Virus record (IMG/VR): IMGVR_UViG_3300030117_005941
Coordinates: 16,956-73,554 of that record
From: a virus
Strand: one strand, 5' to 3'
DNA length: 56,599 nucleotides
The notes under the pieces are model-generated. The model worked only from the letters and a program-made list of their open reading frames with translations. It made no database searches and had not been told where the DNA came from. Each line of letters begins with the position of its first letter. The first letter of the stretch is position 1. A program made the translations under genes and the position numbers. Shown here one piece after another: positions 1 to 7,720 of the stretch.

Positions 1-1791
1 GATACAAGAACAACACAAACTAAAATTGATAAATTAAAACAGCAGCTTGAAGACTTAAAGGGTAAAAAAAGAAGAATGCAAAATAGACCTGAAGCAACTG
101 AACTTAGCAGAGATCTTGCTGATAGTTTAATAAGGTTTAGTGCAATGGCTGAAAATTATGAAATCATGTCAGGTGTAGAAGATACTCTTAGTTCATTAAT
201 AAAAGTATTAGAAAGAAGAACATATGATCCAGCAACAGGTGATGATCTTAAAACTTTTAAAGATGGTGTAATGGAAAAAGCTGGACTAAAGGGTAGCTCA
301 GGATTAGAAACTCCTTTGATTGTTAGAAGAGCAAAGAAATGGATGAAGATGGTATTTTATGATGATGATCAGAAAACAGAAAATGTATTTGAAAAGATAT
401 CTAGAGGTTTGATTAGTTATACATCCTTAACATATGTTGGTCTTAACCCTTGGGGTAATTTAAATAACTATGCTATTGGTAGAATAAATAATTTAGTAGA
501 GACAGCTGGTGCAAGATGGTATGATAGAAAAGCTGCTGTAAGAGCAACAAAAGAATTCAATCAAAGAATGATACCAGACTTTATGAAAAGAATGGGTGGT
601 AGAACTTTTCTTAATGATGCAATGGGGGTAAGTCCAGGGCAGTATGAAAAGTATAAACCTGGTAGTAAGTATGAAGCTCTTGTAGAATTATTTAGAATGA
701 TGGATGATAAAGCAGATATACGAGAACAAAACAAAACTGCTGGTAAAGAAAGCACGTTAAGAAAAGCTATGAGTTGGGGGTATATGTTACAGGATGCTGC
801 TGAGTATAATGTACAAACTAAAGTTGGTATGTCTATACTTATGTCTACTAAAATATTTAAAAGTGGTGATCCAGATGGAAGTAAAAGTGCAATATCTCTT
901 TTTGATGCTTATGAATACAACCAAGAAACAGGTAAACTATCTCTACAAGAAGGGTATGATACAGTTATAGACTTTCAAACAGGCAAGCAACAAAAGATGT
1001 CTGATAAAGCAAGATATGATATTAGACAATACATACGTGAGGTTAACATACATATACATGGTAACTATGCTTATGAAGATAGAATGGTATTACAGTCTAG
1101 TGCATTAGGACAATTAGCTGCACAGTTTCATAAATGGATTGCTCCAGCTGTTAAGGCTAGATATAGAGCAGAATATTTTGATGAGAATCTAGGTTGGATA
1201 GAGGGTAGATATAGAACCTTTTGGAATTTTATGACTTATACTGCTAAGAATATGACAGATATTAGAACAGCGGCTAAAGATTGGAAAGATTTACAAGGAG
1301 AGAAGGCAGAAATGAAAGTTAAAAATCTTCACAGAGTTGCAGGTGAATTAATGTTATTTATGATGACAGTAATGTTAAGACAAATGTTTGCTGCTATGTG
1401 GGATGATACAGACGAAGATAAGAAGGGTACAATGAAAAGATTTCAAAATGCTTTTATGTATCAGATGGATAGGCAAAGAAGAGAGCTTCTCCAGTTTGTA
1501 AACCCTAGAGATGCTTTTATGTTAATGAAGTCTCCAATTAGTTCTGTAAGAATGATGAAAGAAATGTCTGAAGCATTAATGACTGGTGTACAAACACCTT
1601 TTATTATTGGATCATATAGCTTACGTGGTGAAGGAGATGTTGAATTAGATAAAAGAATATACTATCAAAGAGGTGCTAAGAAAGGAGATCTTAAACTTTA
1701 CAAAGAATTCTATGATGCATTCCCAGGTCTTTATGCACTTAACAGATGGATGTCATATGATAATGTAAAAAACTTCTGGGTGGGGGATTAA
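1..1791 (+). CDS. Large phage-type protein, C-terminal part (5' end outside window)
   Basis: The frame is open from the first base, so the ATG at 76 is probably internal and the true start lies to the left. At least 596 residues are visible. The sequence is mostly helical, charged and rich in Met, Arg and Lys, with one hydrophobic stretch near 1345-1400 (ELMLFMMTVMLRQMFAAMW) that could be a membrane or buried helix. I recognise no catalytic motif. It resembles the tail ends of giant multidomain phage proteins that are carried in or ejected from virions, but that is an impression from composition and size only. It is convergent with the minus-strand block that follows. Function unknown. Confidence 0.75.
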   Translation, partial: DTRTTQTKIDKLKQQLEDLKGKKRRMQNRPEATELSRDLADSLIRFSAMAENYEIMSGVEDTLSSLIKVLERRTYDPATGDDLKTFKDGVMEKAGLKGSSGLETPLIVRRAKKWMKMVFYDDDQKTENVFEKISRGLISYTSLTYVGLNPWGNLNNYAIGRINNLVETAGARWYDRKAAVRATKEFNQRMIPDFMKRMGGRTFLNDAMGVSPGQYEKYKPGSKYEALVELFRMMDDKADIREQNKTAGKESTLRKAMSWGYMLQDAAEYNVQTKVGMSILMSTKIFKSGDPDGSKSAISLFDAYEYNQETGKLSLQEGYDTVIDFQTGKQQKMSDKARYDIRQYIREVNIHIHGNYAYEDRMVLQSSALGQLAAQFHKWIAPAVKARYRAEYFDENLGWIEGRYRTFWNFMTYTAKNMTDIRTAAKDWKDLQGEKAEMKVKNLHRVAGELMLFMMTVMLRQMFAAMWDDTDEDKKGTMKRFQNAFMYQMDRQRRELLQFVNPRDAFMLMKSPISSVRMMKEMSEALMTGVQTPFIIGSYSLRGEGDVELDKRIYYQRGAKKGDLKLYKEFYDAFPGLYALNRWMSYDNVKNFWVGD

Positions 1792-1883
1792 TTCACAATT
1801 CCTTAACTTTCCTTTAACATTAGAGTTGTATATTATTAGTATGAGAATAAATGTTACTAATTATATATATGTGCTAATAATAG

Positions 1884-2036
1884 TTACTGCTTTTGCTTTT
1901 GGTCTTTTGATTTAAAAGGACAATGTCTACAATTACTATTACAACAATATCCTCTTTTTAGATGATATGCTACGGTCATAACCATATTACCGTCTTTATC
2001 TTTGTAAAAGTATGGATTAAATTCACTTGACTTCAC
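1884..2036 (-). CDS. DUF5522-type small cysteine protein
   Basis: A 50-residue protein that starts at GTG inside the last codons of the ribonucleotide reductase gene (14-base overlap), so translation is probably coupled. The visible signature is NPYFYKDKDGN, then YHLKRGYCCNSNCRHCPF. This matches my knowledge of the DUF5522 family, short proteins common in Bacteroidota with the pattern YHLKRGYCC...CRHCP. The CC-x3-C-x2-C cluster suggests metal binding; no function is established. An in-frame ATG lies further in, but starting there would remove the conserved aromatic N-terminal segment, which favours the GTG. It is a useful host marker. Confidence 0.7.
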   Translation of the reverse strand: MKSSEFNPYFYKDKDGNMVMTVAYHLKRGYCCNSNCRHCPFKSKDQKQKQ

Positions 2037-3888
2037 AAGCACCACCAGCACATGCTAGCTCTCCCATTAGATTAGTTTCATCATCATCTTCCACAACTTT
2101 AGAAAGATCTATATCCATTAATGATGTAACCATTGTATTAAACTTATGTTCATCTATATCTTCAAATGGAGCTTGAGTGTAGGTACCACCATCATAAGGT
2201 AGCACAGCCAGCCCATTATAATGATCTCTATTATTCCACATCCATTCACCCGCATCATTCCAGTCTTCATCTTTTAAACTAATAGTAGCAGAAACATTAT
2301 GACTGTTAGATCCAGTTCTATGACCAGGCTTTACCCATTCAGTTGCAACTTTCTTTACTCTTTCTAATAATTGAAAAGCAGATTCAGTTCTTAGTATAGA
2401 CCCTCCTGGTGCTTTTTGAGGTATACTTATTACAGCAGTATCATGACCACGGAACACACAGTCTTCTACAAGATCAGGATGATTTTCAGCAAGATATCCA
2501 TATATAGATTCATTTTTACCTACACGTATTCTTCTAACATAATAGTCATTATGCCAAGCATGAATACCAGAACTAGTACCTAATGTTAATGATGTTGTAC
2601 CAGCAGGTTTTACTGTTGTTGTCCTAGCAGCTTTTTTAATTCCAATAATTTTAGCTACACGTGTATTTTCTTTATTAACAATTTTTGCTGCAGCATTCAT
2701 GTCTATGTAATCAGCAAGAACTTTTTTAGATCCTATACCAGTCATGGATACACCAATCAATGCATCTTTTTCTGTAGTCTCTTGCCATACTGGTCTGAGA
2801 TAGTGGAAGTTAGTATATCCTGCTTGAAGTGTTCCTATAAATGCAGCAGCCTTAACTCTTGCTTCTAAGTCTTCTTGGGACTGAATATTGCTTACATTAA
2901 CTTCACACAAGTTACAAAATTGAAAAGGACGTAAAGCAATCTCACAACAAGGGTTTGTACCCCAATCTTTATCATTGTTAAAGTAAATACCTGGTTCACC
3001 AGCTTTACTTAACTCTACTCTCTTCCATAGATCCATAAAGAAAGACTTAGTTATCTTATGTCTCATAAGCACTGCAGAGTTATTAGCTCTACCGCGTTGT
3101 GGATTTAGTTCCCACCAAGCTCCAGATTTACAAGCAATCATCTCACTATCATCAGCACTAAACAGACTGATAAGAGCAGCACGTCTAATACCACCGGCTA
3201 ATACAGCATCTGCTATATGGCAAACTATATCATGCACTTCTAATGTAGATAATGCATCACCATCTTCTTTATTTTCTAATATACCTGTTACTTTTAATAT
3301 GCATTCTTTTAATGGTTGTGGACCAGGGGCTTTACCTCCTGATGTAACTAGTCTAGCACCTTTAGGTCTAATGTCTGAATAGTCAAATACTATACGTGAA
3401 CTTTTACCATTTAAGTAAGACTTCATTAGAATCTTAACTGCATCTGCCCAACCTTCAATAGAGTCACCAATCAAATAACGTCTAGTTCTTTTTTTGTATG
3501 GTTTATTTATTAATGGTAGTTTATCAACATGATGTTGTTGAACTGAATAACCTACACCTGTTCCACCAAGTAACAAAAACATAGTTTCACTAAATGAGTC
3601 TACATGATCTATAGGAAGGTATGCGCAATTATATATTCTATTAGGACTTATCTCTATTGGCTTGCCAGCAAACTGCATGGATCTCATAGAAGGTAAGATC
3701 TTTTTATCATAAACATAAGTATATGCATCTAATATATCACTTTTTAATTTAGGATATTTTTTAATATGCATATGCATGTTTCTTGTTACTAGCTCTTCCC
3801 AAGTTTCTCTACGTTTTAACTCCGGTAAGTATTTTGCGTATTTCATATAGACAGTGATATCACTAAGGATCTTGTTATTCAATTCCAT
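2023..3888 (-). CDS. nrdJ: Adenosylcobalamin-dependent (class II) ribonucleoside-triphosphate reductase
   Basis: Reduces ribonucleotides to deoxyribonucleotides for phage DNA synthesis, using adenosylcobalamin to generate a thiyl radical. At 621 residues it is shorter than the monomeric Lactobacillus enzyme (739), but all key positions are readable. C88 (RIYNCAY) and C325 (FQFCNLCE) form the active-site redox pair. N312, C314 and E316 in TNPCCEI correspond to the catalytic Asn, thiyl Cys and Glu. The C-terminal CAGGAC matches the C-x4-C tail that re-reduces the active site. The usual Gly after the catalytic Cys is a Cys here (C315). The ATG at 3888 follows an A/T-rich leader. It lies downstream of a small membrane-protein gene and overlaps the DUF5522 gene, so the three look like one operon transcribed opposite to the structural genes. 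Class II enzymes need neither oxygen nor a separate radical subunit. Confidence 0.95.
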   Translation of the reverse strand: MELNNKILSDITVYMKYAKYLPELKRRETWEELVTRNMHMHIKKYPKLKSDILDAYTYVYDKKILPSMRSMQFAGKPIEISPNRIYNCAYLPIDHVDSFSETMFLLLGGTGVGYSVQQHHVDKLPLINKPYKKRTRRYLIGDSIEGWADAVKILMKSYLNGKSSRIVFDYSDIRPKGARLVTSGGKAPGPQPLKECILKVTGILENKEDGDALSTLEVHDIVCHIADAVLAGGIRRAALISLFSADDSEMIACKSGAWWELNPQRGRANNSAVLMRHKITKSFFMDLWKRVELSKAGEPGIYFNNDKDWGTNPCCEIALRPFQFCNLCEVNVSNIQSQEDLEARVKAAAFIGTLQAGYTNFHYLRPVWQETTEKDALIGVSMTGIGSKKVLADYIDMNAAAKIVNKENTRVAKIIGIKKAARTTTVKPAGTTSLTLGTSSGIHAWHNDYYVRRIRVGKNESIYGYLAENHPDLVEDCVFRGHDTAVISIPQKAPGGSILRTESAFQLLERVKKVATEWVKPGHRTGSNSHNVSATISLKDEDWNDAGEWMWNNRDHYNGLAVLPYDGGTYTQAPFEDIDEHKFNTMVTSLMDIDLSKVVEDDDETNLMGELACAGGACEVK

Positions 3889-3958
3889 TTTTTAGTTATT
3901 TAATAGTTAATAAATGTAGACACCTGAGATGAACAGGTAATTATAATATAATTAAAAA

Positions 3959-4138
3959 TTATGACTTAGGATACAAGTATGTGAAAGAAATAGTAAAAAA
4001 TAAAAACCCAAAAGATACTATCATTGCAGGTTCCCACTTCTTAACAAACTGTACCTCACATTGTTGCACGTATATTCCTAATAAAGGTGATTCTGAAAGC
4101 ATCTCAATTCCAAAAGTAAATCTTTTCATATTTGTCAT
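3959..4138 (-). CDS. Small single-pass membrane protein
   Basis: A 59-residue frame upstream of nrdJ and in the same direction, with a TAA stop about 70 bases before the nrdJ start. It begins MTNMKRFTFGIE and has one hydrophobic segment near residues 39-56 (MIVSFGFLFFTISFTYLY) preceded by a charged stretch (KKWEP). The start follows AAAA, in the local style. A plus-strand frame of 68 codons (3981-4187) covers the same DNA. I prefer the minus-strand reading because it belongs to the nrdJ operon, has ordered membrane-protein character and leaves 4139-4201 free as a divergent promoter region. Function unknown. Confidence 0.5.
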   Translation of the reverse strand: MTNMKRFTFGIEMLSESPLLGIYVQQCEVQFVKKWEPAMIVSFGFLFFTISFTYLYPKS

Positions 4139-4153
4139 TTTTAATTGGTTATA

Positions 4154-4174
4154 TTTTTTTGTATATTATAATAG
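4154..4174 (+). promoter_or_regulatory. Candidate promoter, T-run + GTATATTATAATA
   Basis: A run of seven T is followed by GTATATTATAATA, which contains the -10-like TATAAT at 4167-4172. The same 13 bases preceded by a T-run recur at 5473-5492. The motif lies in the divergent gap between the minus-strand block and the first plus-strand gene (4202), so it probably drives the rightward operon. This is a sequence match only. Confidence 0.5.
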
Positions 4175-4201
4175 TATACAAATATAAAAAAAATAAATAC
4201 T

Positions 4202-4513
4202 ATGGCAAATTCACCTTCAGGATTAAATGCAGATCCTAAATTTAAAATGATGATTGATGTCTTAAGAGACACAATGATACAAGGTTATGCTAAACAAGGA
4301 GCAACTTTTATCAATGATACAGCTCAACATACAGCAGGATATTATGCAATACAAGGAATAAATTCTGCAAAATTAGATGTTAGTGATTGTGCTTTTGGTT
4401 CTGGCATGACAGACTTTGATGCAGATTTTACTATACCAAATGGAACAATTATATATGGAAACTTTAATACAGTAAGTTTAGAAAGTGGTTCATGTATAGC
4501 TTATAAAAAATAA
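4202..4513 (+). CDS. Small virion-type protein
   Basis: A 103-residue protein, the first gene of the rightward block. It has a helical N-terminal half and a short beta-type C-terminus, IPNGTIIYGNFNTVSLESGS, ending in IAYKK. From memory, this closing pattern (GTxIYGxFxxVxLxSGxxIAYK) is frequent in small structural or fibre-associated proteins of marine phages, which is why I call it virion-type. No signal peptide and no catalytic motif are visible. The next gene starts 2 bases after its stop, so the two are probably translated together. Confidence 0.65.
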   Translation: MANSPSGLNADPKFKMMIDVLRDTMIQGYAKQGATFINDTAQHTAGYYAIQGINSAKLDVSDCAFGSGMTDFDADFTIPNGTIIYGNFNTVSLESGSCIAYKK

Positions 4514-4515
4514 TT

Positions 4516-5457
4516 ATGATTGGTATAGGTACATCAATATCTAAAAGTCATGTAATTAATGACCCTTCATCAGTATCTGACTTAGTTCTTTGGTATGATT
4601 TCACTAATGCAAGCAGCCTACGTCAAGATAGAGATGGTACTGGTACAGTTAGTGCTAATAATGATCCTGTAGAATGGGCACGTAATCTAGCTAATGGTGA
4701 TGCAAATGGAAATGTATTAGGATATTTTGCACGCTCATCAGCAGCAGGAAGTAGTTATGGTGCAACTTTTAAAACTGGTGGATCAGGAGGACAACCTTAT
4801 ATCCAATTTGCAAATGATGCTTCAGACAATACTAAAGGTCTTAGATCTGGATATTTTAATAGTGGTAACTCTAATCTTGATGGGGGTGTAGCAGTTAATA
4901 AATTTTCTGATGTAGTTGTGGATATGAGAGACTTTACTCTAATACAGGTTTTAAAACATGATGATGCTGATATAGATACAAGTAATGATTTTTCATTAGA
5001 AATGTTCGGTTATGCTAATGGAACTTCTAGTGACAATGCTACTTTTTATGGAATGAAAGATAGAAATTCTCCAGATAAATACAAAATACTTTATCTTGGA
5101 GACTCTTTAGCTGATGAAATTGAAACAAATGGTCAATTAGATACAAATCCACATGTATTATTTTCAAGATCTAAAAATGAAACTAATGGTTTTATATTAA
5201 AAATAGATGGTACTACACAAACAGATACTGAAACTCCAGAAGCATTAACTTTTCACTTTGATTCAAGCTCTGATAGTGGAAGTGGATCAGCTGCTATTAG
5301 TATAGGAGCAATGAATACAGGAGATTCCGGAGCTACAACTAATGCATGGCAAGGAGGAATTTATGAAATAATGATTTATAATAGAGCAATAACTGATGAT
5401 GAAATGGCAGATTTAAATATATATTTTGCACAGAAGTACGGAATAACTATAAGTTAA
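4516..5457 (+). CDS. Concanavalin/LamG-like lectin-fold protein
   Basis: A 313-residue protein that reads as a single jelly-roll domain. The N-terminal LVLWYDFTNASSL is the typical opening strand of phage and bacterial LamG-like domains. The C-terminal WQGGIYEIMIYNRAITDDEM, followed by LNIYFAQKYGI, is the typical closing strand and helix. Such domains often bind glycans, which would suit a tail or capsid fibre that touches the host surface. There is no signal peptide, as expected for a virion protein. It is encoded directly after the small structural gene at 4202. The fold is fairly certain; the ligand and virion position are inferred. Confidence 0.75.
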   Translation: MIGIGTSISKSHVINDPSSVSDLVLWYDFTNASSLRQDRDGTGTVSANNDPVEWARNLANGDANGNVLGYFARSSAAGSSYGATFKTGGSGGQPYIQFANDASDNTKGLRSGYFNSGNSNLDGGVAVNKFSDVVVDMRDFTLIQVLKHDDADIDTSNDFSLEMFGYANGTSSDNATFYGMKDRNSPDKYKILYLGDSLADEIETNGQLDTNPHVLFSRSKNETNGFILKIDGTTQTDTETPEALTFHFDSSSDSGSGSAAISIGAMNTGDSGATTNAWQGGIYEIMIYNRAITDDEMADLNIYFAQKYGITIS

Positions 5458-5472
5458 TTTTAAAAATGATAA

Positions 5473-5492
5473 TTTTTTAGTATATTATAATA
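5473..5492 (+). promoter_or_regulatory. Candidate promoter, second copy of T-run + GTATATTATAATA
   Basis: TTTTTTAGTATATTATAATA repeats the motif at 4154-4174, with the TATAAT core at 5486-5491. It ends 17 bases before the ATG at 5510, in an intergenic gap, so it is well placed to start a transcript for the small genes that follow. Confidence 0.5.
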
Positions 5493-5509
5493 TCAAGTAG
5501 TTTATAATT

Positions 5510-5752
5510 ATGAATAGAAAAGAAATGCAAAAGATGGCAATGGAGCTCTATAATCAACAGATTATGGATAAGAATGATTCATTAATAGGAGATGCATTAA
5601 ACGCAGTGGCTACAGAAAACATCATGCTTAAGAATACTATTGAAAGCATGAAACTCAAAACCTCAAAAGAAAACCTAATAAACCAAGGTAGAACTAAACC
5701 TGTAGATCTTAGTAAGAGAAGATCAGGTAAAAGAAAAGGAGGAACAATATAA
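5510..5752 (+). CDS. Small helical protein, unknown
   Basis: An 80-residue protein. It has a helical body with likely coiled-coil propensity (MNRKEMQKMAMELYNQQ and IMLKNTIESMKLKTSKENL) and a strongly basic tail (SKRRSGKRKGG). The tail would suit binding to nucleic acid or to an acidic partner. I do not recognise the family. It is preceded by a good candidate promoter and followed by the beta-rich paralogue array. Its stop overlaps a perfect T4-late-type TATAAATA. Confidence 0.6.
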   Translation: MNRKEMQKMAMELYNQQIMDKNDSLIGDALNAVATENIMLKNTIESMKLKTSKENLINQGRTKPVDLSKRRSGKRKGGTI

Positions 5753-5755
5753 ATA
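5748..5755 (+). promoter_or_regulatory. T4-late-type TATAAATA element
   Basis: TATAAATA is the T4 late promoter -10 element recognised by gp55, and a gp55-like factor is encoded at 16817-17572. The element lies 11 bases before the ATG at 5766, which would give a very short leader. In such AT-rich DNA it could also be chance. Confidence 0.3.
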
Positions 5756-5765
5756 AATATTTAAC

Positions 5766-6173
5766 ATGGCAACAATTACAGCACAATTAAAATTAGATAG
5801 TGCAGCCGGAAGTTTATTAACTTCTGTATTAGCTATTGATGATACAGCAACATTAACTAAGTTGGGAACTTCAGATGGTTTGGAAGATACAACTGGTTTA
5901 GCTAGAAGAACATTTGCAGCAGCAACAGAAACTCAACTATTGGCAGCTGCTAGTTATACAGATACAAAAGCTCATAAGTTATATATAAAGAATACAGATA
6001 CCGGTCATACTACGCAAGTAGAAATAACTCTTGGTACTATAGGGGGATCTAAAAGTTTAGGTTTTTTAGATCCAGATGATTGGGCTTTTATACCTTGGCA
6101 AGGAACTGAAGATATAAATGTAAAATGTACATCTGCAACTACACAGGTTGAATGGATGTTAATTTTTGAATAA
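5766..6173 (+). CDS. Beta-rich virion-type paralogue 1
   Basis: A 135-residue protein and the first of five related small proteins (5766, 6191, 6582, 7721, 8106). They share an N-terminal M-A-T-x-T-A-Q-x-K-L start, a central KLYIKNTD-type strand and a C-terminal WAFIPWQG-type segment followed by a final beta strand. The pattern fits a compact beta-sandwich such as a capsid decoration or small fibre protein. This copy is the longest and most divergent, with an Ala/Thr-rich insert near residues 45-65. There is no signal peptide. The virion role is inferred from the tandem array and composition. Confidence 0.65.
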   Translation: MATITAQLKLDSAAGSLLTSVLAIDDTATLTKLGTSDGLEDTTGLARRTFAAATETQLLAAASYTDTKAHKLYIKNTDTGHTTQVEITLGTIGGSKSLGFLDPDDWAFIPWQGTEDINVKCTSATTQVEWMLIFE

Positions 6174-6190
6174 TAAATAAAAAATAAGAT

Positions 6191-6556
6191 ATGGCAACTT
6201 TAACCGCGCAAACTAAACTAACATGTTCAGGAATAAATTCTGATGATATGGCACTAGATGTTACAATGACTCCAACTGTAGCAGCAGGAGGTATTATTAG
6301 TAAAACTATTGATGTTAGATCAGGAGCAGCAGTAGAAATTTTGTATGAAACACATTATGATGCTGGTGCAATAATTTATTTAAAGAATACAAGCAGCAGT
6401 GAAACTGCATATATAGAAACAAATGGTGGACATGCTTCTATAGTTTTAAGTGCAGGTCAATGGGCAGTATTTCCTTGGAATGCTGTTTCACATGATTTAA
6501 AAGCATATTCTTCTGCTAGTTTAGTATTAGAGATAGGAGTATTTTCCGCAACATAA
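6191..6556 (+). CDS. Beta-rich virion-type paralogue 2
   Basis: A 121-residue member of the tandem family. It begins MATLTAQTKLTCSGINSD and carries the shared IIYLKNTSSSETAYIE strand, then LSAGQWAVFPWNA, and ends LEIGVFSAT. It is closest to the next gene (6582), which has the same GQWAxFPW and FSAT ends, so this pair arose by a recent tandem duplication. An AATAAATAAA stretch sits in the gap before it. Likely a decoration or fibre subunit. Confidence 0.65.
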   Translation: MATLTAQTKLTCSGINSDDMALDVTMTPTVAAGGIISKTIDVRSGAAVEILYETHYDAGAIIYLKNTSSSETAYIETNGGHASIVLSAGQWAVFPWNAVSHDLKAYSSASLVLEIGVFSAT

Positions 6557-6581
6557 CAATTAATAAAATAAGTATATAGAT

Positions 6582-6953
6582 ATGGCATCAACATTAACAG
6601 CACAAGTAAAAATAGATATTTCAGGAATAACTTCTGATCCTATTTCTGTAGATAAAACTTTAACTGCAACTAACATAGTAGCTGGAGGTATAAAAAGTAG
6701 ATCAATTAATGATACTTCAGCAGCAGGAGAAACAGTAATAAGTTCTGGTGATTATAATGCAGGAACCATGGTTTATCTAAGAAATGCACATGCTTCAGAA
6801 ACAATTTTTATAGAGTTATCAGCTAGTACAACAACTATACCTTTAGCAGCAGGTCAATGGGCTTTTTTCCCTTGGCAAGCAGGTGTTAGTTTAAAAGCGC
6901 ATGCAGCAGCTAATACACCTATATTAGAGTGGGGAATATTTTCAGCAACATAG
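6582..6953 (+). CDS. Beta-rich virion-type paralogue 3
   Basis: A 123-residue sister of the 6191 gene. It shares the N-terminal TLTAQVKIDISGITSD, the central MVYLRNAHASETIFIE, the LAAGQWAFFPWQAG segment and the C-terminal WGIFSAT. It ends in TAG, which is uncommon here, 3 bases before the next gene. The role is inferred to be structural, as for its paralogues. Confidence 0.65.
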   Translation: MASTLTAQVKIDISGITSDPISVDKTLTATNIVAGGIKSRSINDTSAAGETVISSGDYNAGTMVYLRNAHASETIFIELSASTTTIPLAAGQWAFFPWQAGVSLKAHAAANTPILEWGIFSAT

Positions 6954-6956
6954 ATT

Positions 6957-7241
6957 ATGGCAAAAGAACTATCAGAAGATTCAAAGTTTGAGATAAGTCT
7001 AAAGACACTTGGTGGAATAGGTTTTCTAATTACTACGCTAGTAAGTATGTGGTTTGTATTACAAGCAGATATTGCTGAAGCTAAAGAGTTACCAGCTCCT
7101 CCTGATCCTGAAGTTACTAGGATGGAGTTTCAGATGAAAGATGAGAACATAAGACTATCAATTAAAAACACAGAAGAGAATGTAAAAAAATTGGAAGATA
7201 GACTTATAAGGATAGAGGATAAAATAGATGACATGAAATGA
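6957..7241 (+). CDS. Single-TM coiled-coil membrane protein
   Basis: A 94-residue protein with a membrane segment near residues 17-36 (LGGIGFLITTLVSMWFVLQA), a Pro-rich turn (LPAPPDPE) and a C-terminal charged helix with heptad-like spacing (ENVKKLEDRLIRIEDKIDD). This layout resembles small lysis-associated or envelope-anchored phage proteins such as spanin or XhlA-like types, but no family is certain. It overlaps the following exported thioredoxin-fold gene by 4 bases (ATGA), so the two products are probably made together and both act at the envelope. Confidence 0.6.
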   Translation: MAKELSEDSKFEISLKTLGGIGFLITTLVSMWFVLQADIAEAKELPAPPDPEVTRMEFQMKDENIRLSIKNTEENVKKLEDRLIRIEDKIDDMK

Positions 7242-7603
7242 AATGGATAGTTTTAATATGCCTAATGTTTTGTTATATATGCACTGGTCAACAGATGTTA
7301 ACAGACAAAACATTTAGTGATAGCCAAGAGGGTGTAGCAGTTGTAGAGTTTTGGGCAGATTGGAATGCAAAAAATGAATGTACTTGGTTAGAGGATATAG
7401 AGGATGCAGATGTATATAGAATAGATCTTAATACAAATGCTGCTAAAGAAAACAAGATAACAGTACTACCAACTGTTATAGTATTTGATGATGGTGAAGA
7501 GGTTGAAAGATTTGAAGGAGATATATCTTTTAGTTTATGTCCAGATAAAACACCTAAAAAAGTACAAAAAGAGATTAACGAATTAATATTAGATAAATTT
7601 TAA
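7238..7603 (+). CDS. Exported thioredoxin-fold protein lacking the CxxC
   Basis: A 121-residue protein with a short hydrophobic signal sequence (residues 1-16, MKWIVLICLMFCYICT) and a compact thioredoxin core. The strand VAVVEFWADW (residues 33-42) and the cis-proline strand ITVLPTVIVFDDGEEVERFEG (P78) are clear. Where a thioredoxin has CGPC, this protein has N43-A-K-N46, with one Cys shortly after (C48). Disulfide exchange by the classical mechanism is therefore unlikely; a binding or chaperone role is more plausible. It sits in the same operon as a membrane protein, a 29-residue Cys-rich peptide and, downstream, a secreted Cys-repeat protein. Confidence 0.75.
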   Translation: MKWIVLICLMFCYICTGQQMLTDKTFSDSQEGVAVVEFWADWNAKNECTWLEDIEDADVYRIDLNTNAAKENKITVLPTVIVFDDGEEVERFEGDISFSLCPDKTPKKVQKEINELILDKF

Positions 7604-7604
7604 A

Positions 7605-7694
7605 ATGAAAAAATTTTTATGTAAATTATTATGTGTAGTTACTTTTAACTATGTGTGTTTAAAATGGTGTGGTACGTCATGCTGTAAAAAATAA
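7605..7694 (+). CDS. 29-residue Cys-rich hydrophobic peptide
   Basis: A very short frame starting 2 bases after the previous stop, MKKFLCKLLCVV then a Cys-rich end (CLKWCGTSCCKK). It has six Cys in 29 residues, a basic N-terminus and a hydrophobic core, like a small membrane-associated or exported peptide. Its placement between an exported thioredoxin-fold gene and more virion genes, with intact start and stop, supports it. At this length chance cannot be excluded. Confidence 0.4.
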   Translation: MKKFLCKLLCVVTFNYVCLKWCGTSCCKK

Positions 7695-7720
7695 TTGTAA
7701 ATAAATAAATAAATAATAAT

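Noticed and set aside
1835-1861. 7-bp inverted repeat ATTAGTA/TACTAAT between convergent genes
   Set aside because: Weak, with a 13-base loop and no T-run; it is not convincing as a terminator.
1841-1915. 24-codon plus-strand hydrophobic frame (MRINVTNYIYVLIIVTAFAF...)
   Set aside because: It overlaps the 3' end of the minus-strand DUF5522 gene, whose family signature is much stronger evidence; AT-rich DNA easily gives short hydrophobic frames.
3981-4187. 68-codon plus-strand frame upstream of the first rightward gene
   Set aside because: It covers the candidate promoter at 4154 and is antisense to a minus-strand frame with better context; no recognisable pattern.
7697-7719. AAATAAATAAATAAATAATA run as a strong T4 late promoter
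   Set aside because: It contains NATAAATA-like matches only because it is a simple AAAT repeat; TATAAATA itself is absent there.
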